Shown: positions 28,742 to 40,191, counted from the stretch's first letter. The stretch is DNA of 64,000 nt from Bolinopsis microptera (GCF_026151205.1 NC_087072.1:193501-257500), one strand, 5' to 3'. Program-made: numbers and translations. Notes: a model not told the origin generated them from the letters alone.

Positions 28742-30730
28742 CTTCCCAGCACTTAAATACAGCCAATACTTCGATGTGCCCATGTTCCAAAAATCAGGAT
28801 TCTCAGGAGGATTATTGTCCCAAAATTGGAACATTTTGGAACATAGGTAACATCGGTTCTAGACATGCAGTGATTCCCAAACTTGGTTTGAGTGGTCCTA
28901 GGACCAATATAAACACTTTCCGACCAATTTTAAACCGTTCTGAGCATTTTTAGGACAATATTCATTTTTGTTCATTTTCGTTCATTACATGAACCTGGGT
29001 AATGTTATTTGAGTTTTGATGGCTCTTAGGCCTAGTTTTTACCTATATCCATCTTAGAAAATTCGAATTGAGGCTTCCCAGCACTTAAATACAGCCAATA
29101 CTTCGATGTGCCCACGTTCCAAAAATCTGGATTCTCAGGAGGATTATTGTCCCAAAATTGGAACATTTTGGAACATAGGTAACATCGGTTCTAGACATGC
29201 AGTGATTCCCAAACTTGGTTTGAGTGGTCCCAGGACCAATATAAACACTTTCCGACCAATTTTAAACCGTTCTGAGCATTTTTAGGACAATATTCATTTT
29301 TTGTTCATTTTCGTTCATTCCATGAACCTGGGTAATGTTATTTGAGTTTTGATGCCTCTTAGGCTTAGTTTTTACCTATATCCATCTTAGAAAACCGAAT
29401 TGAGGCTTCCCAGCACTTAAATACAGCCAATACTTCGATGTGCCCATGTTCCAAAAATCTGGATTCTCAGGAGGATTATTGTCCCAAAATTGGAACATTT
29501 TGGAACATAGGTAACATCGGTTCTAGACATGCAGTGATTCCCAAACTTGGTTTGAGTGGTCCCAGGACCAATATAAACACTTTCCGACCAATTTTAAACC
29601 GTTCTGAGCATTTTTAGGACAATATTAATTTTTGTTCATTTTCGTTCATTCCATGAACCTGGGTAATGTTATTTGAGTTTTGATGGCTCTTAGGCCTAGT
29701 TTTTACCTATATCCATCTTAGAAAACCGAATTGAGGCTTCCCAGCACTTAAATACAGCCAATACTTCGATGTGCCCATGTTCCAAAAATCTGGATTCTCA
29801 GGAGGATTATTGTCCCAAAATTGGAACATTTTGGAACATAGGTCACATCGGTTCTAGACATGCAGTGATTCCCAAACTTGGTTTGAGTGGTCATAGGACC
29901 AATATAAACACTTTCCGACCAATTTTAAACCGTTCTGAGCATTTTTAGGACAATATTCATTTTTGTTCATTTTCGTTCATTCCATGAACCTGGGTAATGT
30001 TATTTGAGTTTTGATGGCTCTTAGGCCTAGTCTTTACCTATATCCATCTTAGAAACCGAATTGAGGCTTCCCAGCACTTAAATACAGCCAATACTTCGAT
30101 GTGCCCATGTTCCAAAAATCTGGATTCTCAGGAGGATTATTGTCCCAAAATTGGAACATTTTGGAACATAGGTAACATCGGTTCTAGACATGCAGTGATT
30201 CCCAAACTTGGTTTGAGTGGTCCCAGGACCAATATAAACACTTTCCGACCAATTTTAAACCGTTCTGAGCATTTTTAGGACAATATTCATTTTTGTTCAT
30301 TTTCGTTCATTCCATGAACCTGGGTAATGTTATTTGAGTTTTGATGGCTCTTAGGCCTAGTTTTTACCTATATCCATCTTAGAAAACCGAATTGAGGCTT
30401 CCCAGCACTTAAATACAGCCAATACTTCGATGTGTCCATGTTCCAAAAATCTGGATTCTCAGGAGGATTATTGTCCCAAAATTGGAACATTTTGGAACAT
30501 AGGTAACATCGGTTCTAGACATGCAGTGATTCCCAAACTTGGTTTGAGTGGTCCTAGGACCAATGTTAACACTTTCCGACCCATTTTAAACCATTCGGAG
30601 CACTTTGAGAAGAATGTTCATTTTCGTTCATTTCTGGTCATTCCATGGGTAATTTTATGCGACTTTTGATGGCTCCTAGGCATAGCTTACGGCTATATCC
30701 ATCTTAGAAAACCGAACTGAGCCTTCCGAG
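28742..30730 (-). repeat. Right arm: same ~330-bp unit, opposite orientation
   Basis: The reverse complement of the left-arm unit, marked by ACCTATATCCATCTTAGAAA near 29041, 29373, 29705, 30037 and 30368, about six units. With the left arm it makes an inverted repeat with ~2-kb arms. A transcript through both arms would fold into a very long double strand. Confidence 0.9.
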
Positions 30731-31184
30731 CACTCAAATACGGCCAATACTGCGATGTACCCATGTTCCAAATTTATGGATTCATCTACTGCAAATATCA
30801 GAGATTTTGACCATGTATTCTTCGGCGGCGCGCGCTTCGCGCGCGAAAAGTGGCATGCAACGTATGTCAACTAAAATTGAACAAATTAGATGATTTTAGA
30901 GGATACGCCGGTAAAATCTCTAAAAAAAGTGTGTTTCTACATTCTAGAGCAAAACGCGCAGTTTTGCTAGTCACCGTAGTTAAGTTTTTCTTACTGGGCG
31001 GCGCTCAGCCTGTCATTCCGCCGAATATTTATGAACATAATCGATATTGTCCCACATTCAAACGACAATTTGGCGCCCTCCTAAAATTGCCCCCCCCCCC
31101 CCCCCCCCCTCCGCACAGCGGGGTCCTTCGTTACTAGTTACGCCACTGAATCCAGGTCAAATCAAGACTGAGAATCTTTACCCC

Positions 31185-31315
31185 TGTAGGGGATTTATGT
31201 TCCCGGGTATTAGGAACGTGTTTAGATGGTTTAATTAAGTTAGTACCTGTCCCAAACCATCAGAAAAACTGAGTTTCGACCTCTTGACCCACTCAGGCCA
31301 CGCCCAGGAATGAGG
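31185..31315 (+). repeat. Dispersed repeat, family E, copy 2
   Basis: CTGTAGGGGATTTATGTTCC ... GAGTTTCGACCTCTTGACCC ... GGCCACGCCC. Related copies lie at about 25668-26025 (split by the MITE) and 31592-31725. Confidence 0.65.
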
Positions 31316-31344
31316 AACAATGCGCAACTATTCATAGGGGATTT

Positions 31345-31570
31345 GACCCAGGACCCCTGATTCACGATGTCAATCCTTCGCATCTCGCCGACTTACACGG
31401 CCCAGTAATCGCATCGCGCTACAAATTTGACCCTTGTAGCGCGATGCGTTACTGGGCCGCGCATCCAATAATGCTTTTGGACAATAGATCGGTGAGATGT
31501 TAAATCGGCGAACGAAATGCGCTACTTTGCCTCGCCGAGCTGCGAATAATTGATATCGTCAATTAAATTT
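31345..31570. repeat. Family C-like repeat with 25-bp inverted repeat
   Basis: GGCCCAGTAATCGCATCGCG (31400) and CGCGATGCGTTACTGGGCC (to 31458) are near-perfect reverse complements. The block begins with ACGATGTCAATCC and ends with ATTGATATCGTCAAT, so it may be a whole palindromic element inserted between two family E copies. Confidence 0.6.
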
Positions 31571-31591
31571 GACCCTTGTCAATTAAATTTG

Positions 31592-31725
31592 ACCCTATGT
31601 AGGGGATTTGTGTTCCCGGGTATTTGAACATGTCTTAGTGGTTAAATAGGAAGTAACTGTCCCAATTAACTTTGAAACTATGAGAAAAACCAAGTTTCGA
31701 CTTCTTGACCCACTCATGCCAAAAA
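31592..31725 (+). repeat. Dispersed repeat, family E, copy 3
   Basis: ATGTAGGGGATTTGTGTTCC ... TAAATAGGAAGTAACTGTCC ... TTTCGACTTCTTGACCCACT, closely matching the left-flank copy near 25670-25740. Confidence 0.65.
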
Positions 31726-32051
31726 TTGCTAAAATATTGATTACGTAATATGTGAACGACCCCTCACCCCTAACAGAGGGGGAGGGGAGAAGGATGTATT
31801 GAGCGGGCAAAATGGGCAGAAATAAGTGAAAAGAGGGAGATGCTCATCATTCAGACTTGCTCGTGACACAAAATGAATGTTATTGACACTCTTCACATGG
31901 AAGCCGGACTTACCCCTACCTCTAAACATACCAAAGCTTAAGCTTTAATTTATGAATAGTTTCAGTCGCTCCAATAACAAAAGAACAGAACAATAAATCA
32001 AATGATCCTTTGTGTAAGACTGTAACTATGTTAATGTACACTATATTTATG

Positions 32052-32125
32052 TTGCTCTATCCATAGCCTTCTCGCTTGCAGTTGCGCGTCACGCAGTACG
32101 CCGACGCGTAGACTCATGGCTAGGT
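32052..32125 (+). repeat. Family D repeat copy
   Basis: GTTGCTCTATCCATAGCCTT, CTTGCAGTTGCGCG, then CACGCAGTACGC and CATGGCTAGGTGA. The same succession occurs near 43098-43190. Confidence 0.6.
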
Positions 32126-32164
32126 GAAATATTGATATACACATTAATATAAACTATAACTAAA

Positions 32165-32430
32165 TAGAAACTATCACGACACTATCACGGAACTGTTTGT
32201 CATACGTTGTATGACCCGCCGCGCACGAAGTGTGCGGCTCCCCCTGTATCGTCAGGACGATAAAGTGACCATAGTGAAACGACCGTGGGGGTCGCAACGT
32301 GATACAAGGAACTGTCACGAAACTATCACGACTTTTTCACGACACTATCACTATCACGACTCTGTCACGTTCACGACACTATCACGTGACAGTGTCGTGA
32401 TAGAGTCTGTCAGTGTCGTGAACTCCATCC
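32165..32430 (+). repeat. ACACTATCACG minisatellite with palindrome
   Basis: Irregular tandem CACTATCACGA-type units, split by the element at 32197-32307. At about 32374-32405 ACACTATCACGTGACAGTGT forms an inverted repeat continuing outward into CGTGATAG. Confidence 0.7.
32197..32307 (+). mobile_element. 111-bp hairpin MITE-like element, copy 2
   Basis: Starts TTGTCATACGTTGTATGACC and ends GTGATACAA, like 12991-13071. It is flanked by perfect 8-bp GGAACTGT repeats (32189-32196 and 32308-32315). It carries ~30 bp extra in the middle relative to copy 1. Its stem is GCCGCGCAC-GAA-GTGTGCGGC. Confidence 0.8.
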
Positions 32431-32991
32431 CACTCGCGGCACCCGACTTCCGCGGCACCCGACTATCATGAGCCAAAAATTCTAAACGTTTTTTTCCAAA
32501 ACTTTAAATTCGAATGCTTTTTTCCTCCCGAATTTCCGAATGATCACTTGATCTGAAATATTCCCCCCCCCCCCCCCCCCAAGTTTTCATGGAGTTTATT
32601 GAAACTCCTCATGTGGAGAGACTGAGTTAGAAAAATAACACTTTCTAAAGCTTAGTGTGATGGAGTTCAGCCGGTAGTTTGAAACTTAAAGCTGCTCTAT
32701 ATAATTCTAAAGTCGCACTTTTATAATTCTAAAGTCGCACTTTACAGGCAGAATCAATCTCCACATCATCAACTTGAGCCACATTGCACCAACAATGCAC
32801 CTCGTCCAGCACGTTCTCAATGATCAACAAGTCATGAGAACAGCACGTGACACAAAATGAATGTAATTGACACTCTTCAGTGAGGCTACACACATGGGAA
32901 GCCGGACTAACTAAACCCCTATCTCTCTAAGTCTAACTCTAAGTCTAATACCAAAGCATATTTATTTATTTTGCCCACGTATATTGATAAA
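32431..32991. other. Upstream region of secreted-protein gene
   Basis: AT-rich DNA with a C run near 32563-32580 and a 22-bp near-duplication (TTTATAATTCTAAAGTCGCA) near 32699-32740. The GACACAAAATGAATGTAATTG near 32850 also occurs near 31864 with the following GCCGGACT, so part of this promoter region is duplicated from ~31.86 kb. No gene on either strand. Confidence 0.4.
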
Positions 32992-35900
32992 ATGATCATG
33001 CAGTGGGTTGCACTTGTTTTTAGTCTCATTGCCTTAGCGGCATCTGCAAATGATTTTATTGGTAAGTCTCTCCAGTTTTTGAAATATGAACGATTTTTTA
33101 CAGCTGATTTGGAAAAGTTGAAAATCACGTCGATAAATTAGGTGTACTCCAGCAAACAGTTTAGTTTTAGTGTCTTTGAAGTAGTGTCTGAGCACGTGAA
33201 GCAATAGCTTCACGTTGCTAAGCAACTAACGCTGCCCCTCAGTTGCTAAACAACTAACCCCTCAGTTGGAAGCACGTACTCCTGTTTCACGGGTTTCCAA
33301 TCTGTTTCTACGGACGGTTGCAAATCACGAGTTGAAGATGCGGAGGGAAATATTGTACAGGAAGCTAGCGCTAATTCTGACACTGATTTCTGTGTCTCTC
33401 AACTGATCTATGGACAAGCAAAACAAGGTACTATGCTGTTTGATATTATCAAGTTTATTGTGCGTCATTTTTATATATTTTTATTTGACCAAAACCCATA
33501 ATCATGGGTAGAGTGGACCGCTGCCAGTGTCTCTCTTTCCCAAACAAAAGGAAATGATATTAATTTGATTGACCGTTCTCAAATGCAAAATGATACCGAG
33601 AATGAAATCGGTTGCTCGCTTTTCCCATTCATTCACGGCTTACAATCAATCACATGCTGTAAAAATTCCTTTGGGTTGCGTTCGGGTCGATATACTTAGT
33701 TTTTCGGGATAAGGGTGGTACTGGTAGTTAGTGAATTAGCTGAAGTTTATTGAATCTTTATTGCTGAGTACAGCTGCCTTCGGGTAGTTCTTCTTAATCT
33801 ATTACAATTGTAAATTAATGAAAAAAGCGAGCGACCGATTTCATTCTCGGTATCATTTTGCATTTGAGAACGGTCAATCAAATTAATATCATTTCCTTTT
33901 GTTTGGGAAAGAGAGACACTGGCAGCGGTCCACTCTACCCATGATTATGGGTTTTGGTCAAATATCATCTCTTTTTGATTATAATGTCAGGGTACTTTAT
34001 AAAGTCGAAAGATAAACTGATGTCTTCATTAATAAGGAGGAAGTTTCAACGATTTCGAAATTTTTCCTTTAAAACATTTCCTTGTGTTTAAGTAAGCATA
34101 TCGGTCTATCACTGACTGAACATAAAACATTATAATCATTCAAGTTGGCATTAAATTCATATATAATGACATTGAACTGTCGTGCAGAATTTGTTCGAAA
34201 TCACGAATGAGCAAAATTCTCACCGTTCGCACGTGCAAACTTTTAGCGGACGTTGCGTGCGCATCCAATACTGAATCGCCGTAAATTTTTGCATAGCGGT
34301 ATTTTATATATAGTCTGATAAGCGTGCACAGTTTCAAAAGATTTCAAATAGAACTTGGATCACAACGGGACTCCAAAGTTGATAAAAATCGTGAAAACAC
34401 CAATTTTCAGTGATTTTAGCAATTTTTAATCAATTTGTGCGAGTCCCCACGTGTGCAACTTTTTGATTTTTAACTTTAAAACCAGCCTAATGCACAATTT
34501 ATACCTATAGGAAGCAGAACTGAGCTCCACAACCCAAGAGATAGCCCAACACCAGAGAATACTAAATCGCAAAATTGACGTTTTTACAAAATAATTTTTC
34601 AAAAAAGCACTAACTTCAAAGGCAAATATCTTTATGAAGGAGTAAGATAAGAAAACTTTCCGGTAGATTTTCAGAATGCTTGAACAATTATCTAAGTGAA
34701 AATTTCCTCAGATGTTGAAAAAAATTGCTTTTAAATGGTGTTAAATCAATTTTAAAAGTTATTACTTTGTCGAAAATCAAGTTTTAAAAACGGTTAACTT
34801 GATGACGTCATCAAGGGGTGTTTATGACGTCAAATAATTTTTTTATACAATGTAAACTGAAGTGTAAACAATTATTTTCAAGACCTGTGGTCGGAAATGG
34901 CTGTATCTTTTGTACTTTTGAATCTATGGACACTTAAATTTAGGATACAATTGACTAAATTTGACTGTCAAAGCGTCTATCCCTGAATATGTATATATCA
35001 CGACAATCTGTTGTAAAACAGGGGTTCCAGGAAACCCACTTCCCGTCTAGACGCCCTGCAAAGTTTCACATCTCTAACTCAATTTTAACATGGTTTTTAA
35101 GGCACCTGAATATGGCAATTTTCGGTTTTTTACCGAATTTCGTATAACATGCTGGCGCGAATTTTGCGCAAATTTCTTAAAAAACCTCCACATAACTATT
35201 TCTTATTCCTGTCATCTTTGACATTGAATTAGAATGTTTTGAACTTAAATATACCTGCTGAACTACTTTCGATGAGTCTTAATGCCTGAAAAACAATAAA
35301 GGGGTATAATAGTAAAGGGGGTATAATAGTAAAGGGGGTAAATAGTAAAGGGGGTAAATAGTATTGTGAATATAAAAGGCACGGTCATGCTTGCCAGCAT
35401 TGTGATTTGTATAATTTATTGCCTCCAAATCCATTAACCTTAAGGCCTAATCCCGCTGATCTATTCCGATGAAAGTAGTTCCACAGTACCTCAACCGTAA
35501 TACATTTATAATTAAGCTGCGCTCTCTAATTGTTATAATCTTCTGCAGTAAAGCTCTTAAGCTGCGCTCTCTAATTGTTATAATCTTCTGCAGTAAAGCT
35601 CTTAAGCTGCGCTCTCTAATTGTTATAATCTTCTGCAGTAAAGCTCTTAAGCTGCGCTCTCTATTTGTTATAATCTTCTGCAGTAAAGCTATTAAGCTGC
35701 GCTCTCTAATTGTTATAATCTTCTGCAGTAAAGCTCTTAAGCTGCGCTCTCTAATTGTTATAATCTTCTGCAGTAAAGCTCTTAAGCTGCGCTCTCTAAT
35801 TGTTATAATCTTCTGCAGTAAAGCTCTTAAGCTGCGCTCTCTATTTGTTATAATCTTCTGCAGTAAAGCTATTAAGCTGCGCTCTCTAATTGTTATAATC

Positions 35901-38900
35901 TTCTGCAGTAAAGCTCTTAAGCTGCGCTCTCTAATTGTTATAATCTTCTGCAGTAAAGCTCTTAAGCTGCGCTCTCTAATTGTTATAATCTTCTGCAGTA
36001 AAGCTATTAAGCTGCGCTCTCTAATTGTTATCTTCTTCTGCAGTAAAGCTCTTAAGCTGCGCTCTCTAATTGTTATAATCTTCTGCAGTAAAGCTCTTAA
36101 GCTGCGCTCTCTAATTGTTATAATCTTCTGCAGTAAAGCTCTTAAGCTGCGCTCTCTAATTGTTATAATCTTCTGCAGTAAAGCTCTTAAGCTGCGCTCT
36201 CTAATTGTTATCTTCTTCTGCAGTAAAGCTCTTAAGCTGCGCTCTCTAATTGTTATAATCTTCTGCAGTAAAGCTCTTAAGCTGCGCTCTCTAATTGTTA
36301 TAATCTTCTGCAGTAAAGCTCTTAAGCTGCGCTCTCTAATTGTTATAATCTTCTGCAGTAAAGCTCTTAAGCTGCGCTCTCTAATTGTTATCTTCTGCAG
36401 TAAAGCTCTTAAGCTGCGCTCTCTAATTGTTATCTTCTTCTGCAGTAAAGCTCTTAAGCTGCGCTCTCTAATTGTTATCTTCTGCAGTAAAGCTCTTAAG
36501 CTGCGCTCTCTAATTGTTATCTTCTGCAGTAAAGCTCTTAAGCTGCGCTCTCTAATTGTTATCTTCTTCTGCAGTAAAGCTCTTAAGCTGCGCTCTCTAA
36601 TTGTTATAATCTTCTGCAGTAAAGCTCTTAAGCTGCGCTCTCTAATTGTTATAATCTTCTGCAGTAAAGCTCTTAAGCTGCGCTCTCTAATTGTTATAAT
36701 CTTCTGCAGTAAAGCTCTTAAGCTGCGCTCTCTAATTGTTATAATCTTCTGCAGTAAAGCTCTTAAGCTGCGCTCTCTAATTGTTATAATCTTCTGCAGT
36801 AAAGCTCTTAAGCTGCGCTCTCTATTTGTTATAATCTTCTGCAGTAAAGCTATTAAGCTGCGCTCTCTAATTGTTATAATCTTCTGCAGTAAAGCTCTTA
36901 AGCTGCGCTCTCTAATTGTTATAATCTTCTGCAGTAAAGCTCTTAAGCTGCGCTCTCTAATTGTTATAATCTTCTGCAGTAAAGCTCTTAAGCTGCGCTC
37001 TCTATTTGTTATAATCTTCTGCAGTAAAGCTATTAAGCTGCGCTCTCTAATTGTTATAATCTTCTGCAGTAAAGCTCTTAAGCTGCGCTCTCTAATTGTT
37101 ATAATCTTCTGCAGTAAAGCTCTTAAGCTGCGCTCTCTAATTGTTATAATCTTCTGCAGTAAAGCTCTTAAGCTGCGCTCTCTAATTGTTATAATCTTCT
37201 GCAGTAAAGCTCTTAAGCTGCGCTCTCTAATTGTTATCTTCTGCAGTAAAGCTCTTAAGCTGCGCTCTCTAATTGTTATCTTCTTCTGCAGGATCCTTCG
37301 GAAAGTCTAAGAACTACGCTGTGTCCGCTACTTTCAAGATGGTTGAAATGGGAAAGTACTCCACAAGTTACGGTTATTTGGGGATTGCCTTCAATATGAT
37401 GGACTCCAATAACTACGATATTGCTTACGTCAGGTTACAACAATAACAGTAATTAGGTTGCTTAAGTCAGGTTTTTATCGATAATTTGATATTTTCCGAG
37501 CTCTTTTATTGACATGATATCTAAATTCTAATAATTTTAACCAAAACCCAAAATTGGTTGGAGTGAACCGTGGCTCCTTTTTCCAAACAAAAAAGAAACG
37601 ATATCAATTTATAAATTACCGTTCTCAAATGAAAAATGATACCGAGAATACTTATAATATATAATTATATATATATAATACTTATATGTATGATTGTAAT
37701 CATTTGTGGGACTGAGCTTTAACAGATTGAAATGAAATGAAAAATAAAACTGTAAAAGAAAGTTTTGCAACATGATAGTCAGGCTTCTATTAATAGCCAT
37801 TATTCTGACATTAGTTGCTAAAAAGCGTGATCAGACTCTGAAGATCAAATCAGCCCCAAATGGTAGTGATGTTAGTGGAGATAGGAGAGAAGTTAGAAAG
37901 ATTCAGAATAGCATTTCTAAGAGACTTGTGCAAATAAATAACATGAAGGCTGACGCTCTAGCGGAAGAAATAAATAACACTGACGATGCTAGAAAGATGT
38001 TTGAAGCTTCAAGATCTTTAGCTGGAATAAGAAAGTCGGGTAACATAGTGGTCAATGATATCAACAACAACCCTATTGGTACTGATTTAGGGAAAGCAAA
38101 CACAGCGAAATCTTTCTTCGAAAAACAACTAACAGAAGGAGTTGAAGCTGGCTTGCAACCTTTTACCTGCGATCCAAAACCACTTGATAACCCGATCACA
38201 CCAGTTGAAGTTAAACTTGCTGCAAGTAAACTCAAATCAAACCGTGCCAGTGGTCCAGATAATCTCCAGAATGAGCTGATAAAGTACGCCCATCCAATCA
38301 CTTTTGAGAAGTATGCTGAGGCAATTAACGAGTCATTTAGTGGGAACAAATACATAAGTTCGATAGGACAAGGTATTGTGACTCCTCTACAGAAGCCCGG
38401 TAAACCTAAGGGTCCCCTCACAAGCCTTAGACCACTTACACTGTTAAACGGATCGAGGAAGATGCTCACTCAAATTGCCTTAAAACGGGTTGAGAGTAGA
38501 ATTGACAACTACACCATGCCATGGCAGAGTGCTTACAAGAGAGGTAGGAGCTGCTCTGACATTGTGTGGGCTCAGAGAATGCTCATATCTGTTGTAATGA
38601 GGAAGAAATGGACATTTAGCAAAATGGGTATTGATATGAGTAGAGCTTTTGATACCGTGAAAAGGGACACTATCATCAATGTTTTGAAAGATGCTGGTTG
38701 TTCGGAGGACGACATTCGTTTAGTTCAATACCTTCTATCGAATACTCTCCTTAGAGTTCGTGTTAACTCCTCACTGTCGGAAGAGTTTGAAAGTTTACTC
38801 GGAGCCTTTCAAGGTGACAGTTTATCTGGAAAGCTATTCACACTTATTCTTGCAGCAGCCTTACACCACCTCAGAGCTGTATCTGGGAGACCAAACCCAC

Positions 38901-40191
38901 CAGTATCAGAACTAGGTTTTCCAACTGAGTGGGAATATTCAGACGATTGTGACTTTGCTGACGAGGACATCGAGAAACTGAGAATTTTCCTTCCTACAGT
39001 GAAGGAGATTCTCAAAGACTGGAACCTCCAAGTAAATGAAAGTAAAACTGAATTCAGTACCTTCTACCTAGCGACAAAATCTGATAAAGATACAAACGGT
39101 CAGCCATTAGCTAATAACGAACCATGGAGAAGTAACAAGTCACTAGGTTCCTTACTGTGTACTGAGAAGTACATTCAAAGAAGAAGAATCCTAGCTGAGA
39201 TTGCTTTTAAGAACTTTGAAAAAGTTTGGCTGTCTGGTAAGAAAATATCCCTTGAAAGAAAGCTGAGGTTATACGATGCTCAAGTTGTATCTGTATTGAT
39301 TTACAACTCAAATAGTTGGAGTCCTAAGAAAGCAACCATGGAGAAAATGGACACACTCCATCGTAGACACCTCAGGTCCATTTTAAACATCAAATGGCCT
39401 AAAGGTATGATAAGCAACAAAGCATTGTATGAAAGGTGCAAAGTTGAAAAGTTATCCAAGCGTATTGAACACCAGCGGTGGAAAATGTTTGGACACATTC
39501 TCAGGAGTATGGAGAACACCCCAGCCCAAACGGCTCTCTCATTTGCTATTGAATCAGATAATTTATTCATTGGAAGATTGGGGAGACCTAGAATGAACTT
39601 GTTATCGGTTTTAAGAAGTGATTTAAATAGTAGAAGTTTGCAAATGGACAACTTGTATGAATTGAACGAAATTAAAGATATAGCTGCATGCAACAGATGT
39701 TGGGAAAATCTTTTTCAAGGGTACAGTTTACCGCATTAAGGTATTTTTAAGAATCATTTTTGTCGGTAAGATCCTGTTTTATAATAATAATAATAATTCT
39801 GACAATGAAATAGACTTTGTTTCCAGGCCCCACGCAAAGGACCATTGTTGGGAGTTGGGATATGTAGAGGACGGTATGCTCTTTGGGAGAGGGTTTGGAA
39901 CTTGTAATGACAAGGTTATGAAGGAGTTCAACCTGGCCATCAAGATAGAGAATGGAAGAGGTACAGCATTTATTAGCATTTATTAGTATTTATTAGCATT
40001 TATTAGCATTTATTAGCATTTATTAGCATTAATTAGCATTTATTAGCATTTATTATAATACTGTACAGTCTCTGTAACGTGTATACTGTTAACTGTACAG
40101 TCTCGGCACTGTGTAAAGTATCGCCCCTTTGTCAGGTGAGCTGTGTAAAGTTGAATCTAATCCTAATTCTAATTCTAATTCCTATGTTTGA
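32992..40191 (+). CDS. Secreted protein, probably concanavalin/LamG-like fold, five exons
   Basis: Proposed exons: 32992-33061, 33266-33427, 37292-37433, 39827-39960 and, less surely, 40136-40191. Phases agree across all junctions. Exon 1 encodes a clear signal peptide (MIMQWVALVFSLIALAASA). Exon 2 encodes YSCFTGFQSVSTDGCKSRV and DFCVSQLIYG. Exons 3-4 encode YAVSATFKMVE, GYLGIAFNMMDSNNYDIAYV, then RPHAKDHCWELGYVEDG, a layout seen in secreted concanavalin-like beta-sandwich domains (FNxxDxxNYD and xVRPH). Cysteines in exons 2 and 4 could form disulfides. Exon 5 (ELCKVESNPNSNSNSYV then stop) may be a true end or a decayed exon, leaving a ~187-residue protein. Intron 2 holds the 45-bp array and an inverted-repeat element; intron 3 holds a LINE. 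Exons 1-4 are well supported; the fold is my inference. Confidence 0.6.
33482..33964. mobile_element. Element with ~140-bp terminal inverted repeats
   Basis: The left end TATTTGACCAAAACCCATAA and ~140 bp following are repeated in reverse complement at the right end (33825-33964) with very few changes. About 190 bp of spacer continues the family A sequence (GTTGCGTTCGGGTCGATATA). It lies in intron 2 of the secreted-protein gene. It encodes nothing. Copies at 10226 and 37540 appear to be half elements. Confidence 0.75.
33965..35513. other. Intron sequence, no gene
   Basis: Part of intron 2. AT-rich unique DNA with no recognised motif. A small minisatellite of AGTAAAGGGGGTA units lies near 35300-35362. 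Confidence 0.4.
35514..37291 (+). repeat. ~40 copies of a 45-bp unit ending in a 3' splice site
   Basis: The unit is AAGCTGCGCTCTCTAATTGT, TATAATCTTCTGCAG, TAAAGCTCTT. Variants lose or gain 3 or 6 bp only. Each unit has a pyrimidine-rich stretch ending in CTGCAG; the last copy provides the actual acceptor of exon 3 at 37291. The array reads as a 613-codon open frame repeating KLRSLIVIIFCSKAL, but only because 45 is divisible by three and the unit lacks a stop in that frame; I do not consider it a protein gene. Confidence 0.9.
37540..37655 (+). repeat. Diverged family A copy
   Basis: AACCAAAACCCAAAATTGGT ... TTCCAAACAAAAAAGAAACG ... AATGATACCGAGAAT corresponds to the left half of the element at 33482. 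A 23-bp (AT)-rich run follows near 37655-37680. Confidence 0.6.
37811..39739 (+). pseudogene. LINE reverse transcriptase without endonuclease
   Basis: An uninterrupted ~642-codon LINE frame beginning in the linker (KKRDQTLKIKSAPNG). RT motifs: KLKSNRASGPDNLQNELI, TPLQKPGKPKGPLTSLRPLT, motif A MGIDMSRAFDTVKRD (about 285), motif B FQGDSLSGKLFTLIL, motif C WEYSDDCDFAD with the Asp pair (about 390), then WNLQVNESKTEF. The C-terminus has HRRHLRSILNIKWP, RWKMFGHILRSMEN and GRLGRPRMN. The endonuclease is missing through 5' truncation, so it cannot retrotranspose alone. An ATG at 37772 in intron DNA happens to be in frame and adds 13 foreign residues. The clade is not certain. Confidence 0.85.
37811..39795 (+). 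mobile_element. 5'-truncated LINE in intron 3, 9-bp target duplication
   Basis: The insertion is bounded by ATTCTGACA at 37802-37810 and 39796-39804. The 3' end is an (ATA)n-type tail (39781-39795). It lies in the same orientation as the host gene. Confidence 0.8.
39965..40065 (+). repeat. AGCATTTATT minisatellite
   Basis: About nine tandem copies of the 10-bp unit AGCATTTATT in the intron after exon 4 of the secreted-protein gene, directly behind the 5' splice site (GTACAG at 39961). Confidence 0.85.

Larger units (their letters stand above)
26038..31148. mobile_element. 5.1-kb non-autonomous hAT-like foldback element
   Basis: The ends are CAGTAGCTCAACGTTGCC (26038) and GTTACGCCACTG (ending 31148). 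The 8-bp AATCCAGG flanks both sides exactly (26030-26037 and 31149-31156). The element holds no transposase. Instead it has a tandem array of ~330-bp units on one strand (26252-28640), a ~100-bp spacer, and an array of the same units in opposite orientation (28742-30730). The right ~280 bp (30870-31148) are shared with the MITE at 25741. A GC-rich palindrome (30826-30843) and an 18-base C run (near 31091) lie in the right part. An hAT transposase elsewhere would be needed to move it. Confidence 0.8.

Noticed and set aside
26038-31148. hAT transposase gene inside the large element
   Set aside because: Searched both strands of the arms and spacer by eye; no long frame or RNase-H-like motif is present.
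32211-32471. Open frame over the MITE and minisatellite at 32.2 kb
   Set aside because: It consists of the inserted hairpin element and CACTATCACG repeats.
35469-37310. 613-codon open frame of repeated KLRSLIVIIFCSKAL
   Set aside because: It is a 45-bp minisatellite without a stop in one frame, ends at a splice acceptor and runs into an exon in a different frame; no domain or signal supports translation.
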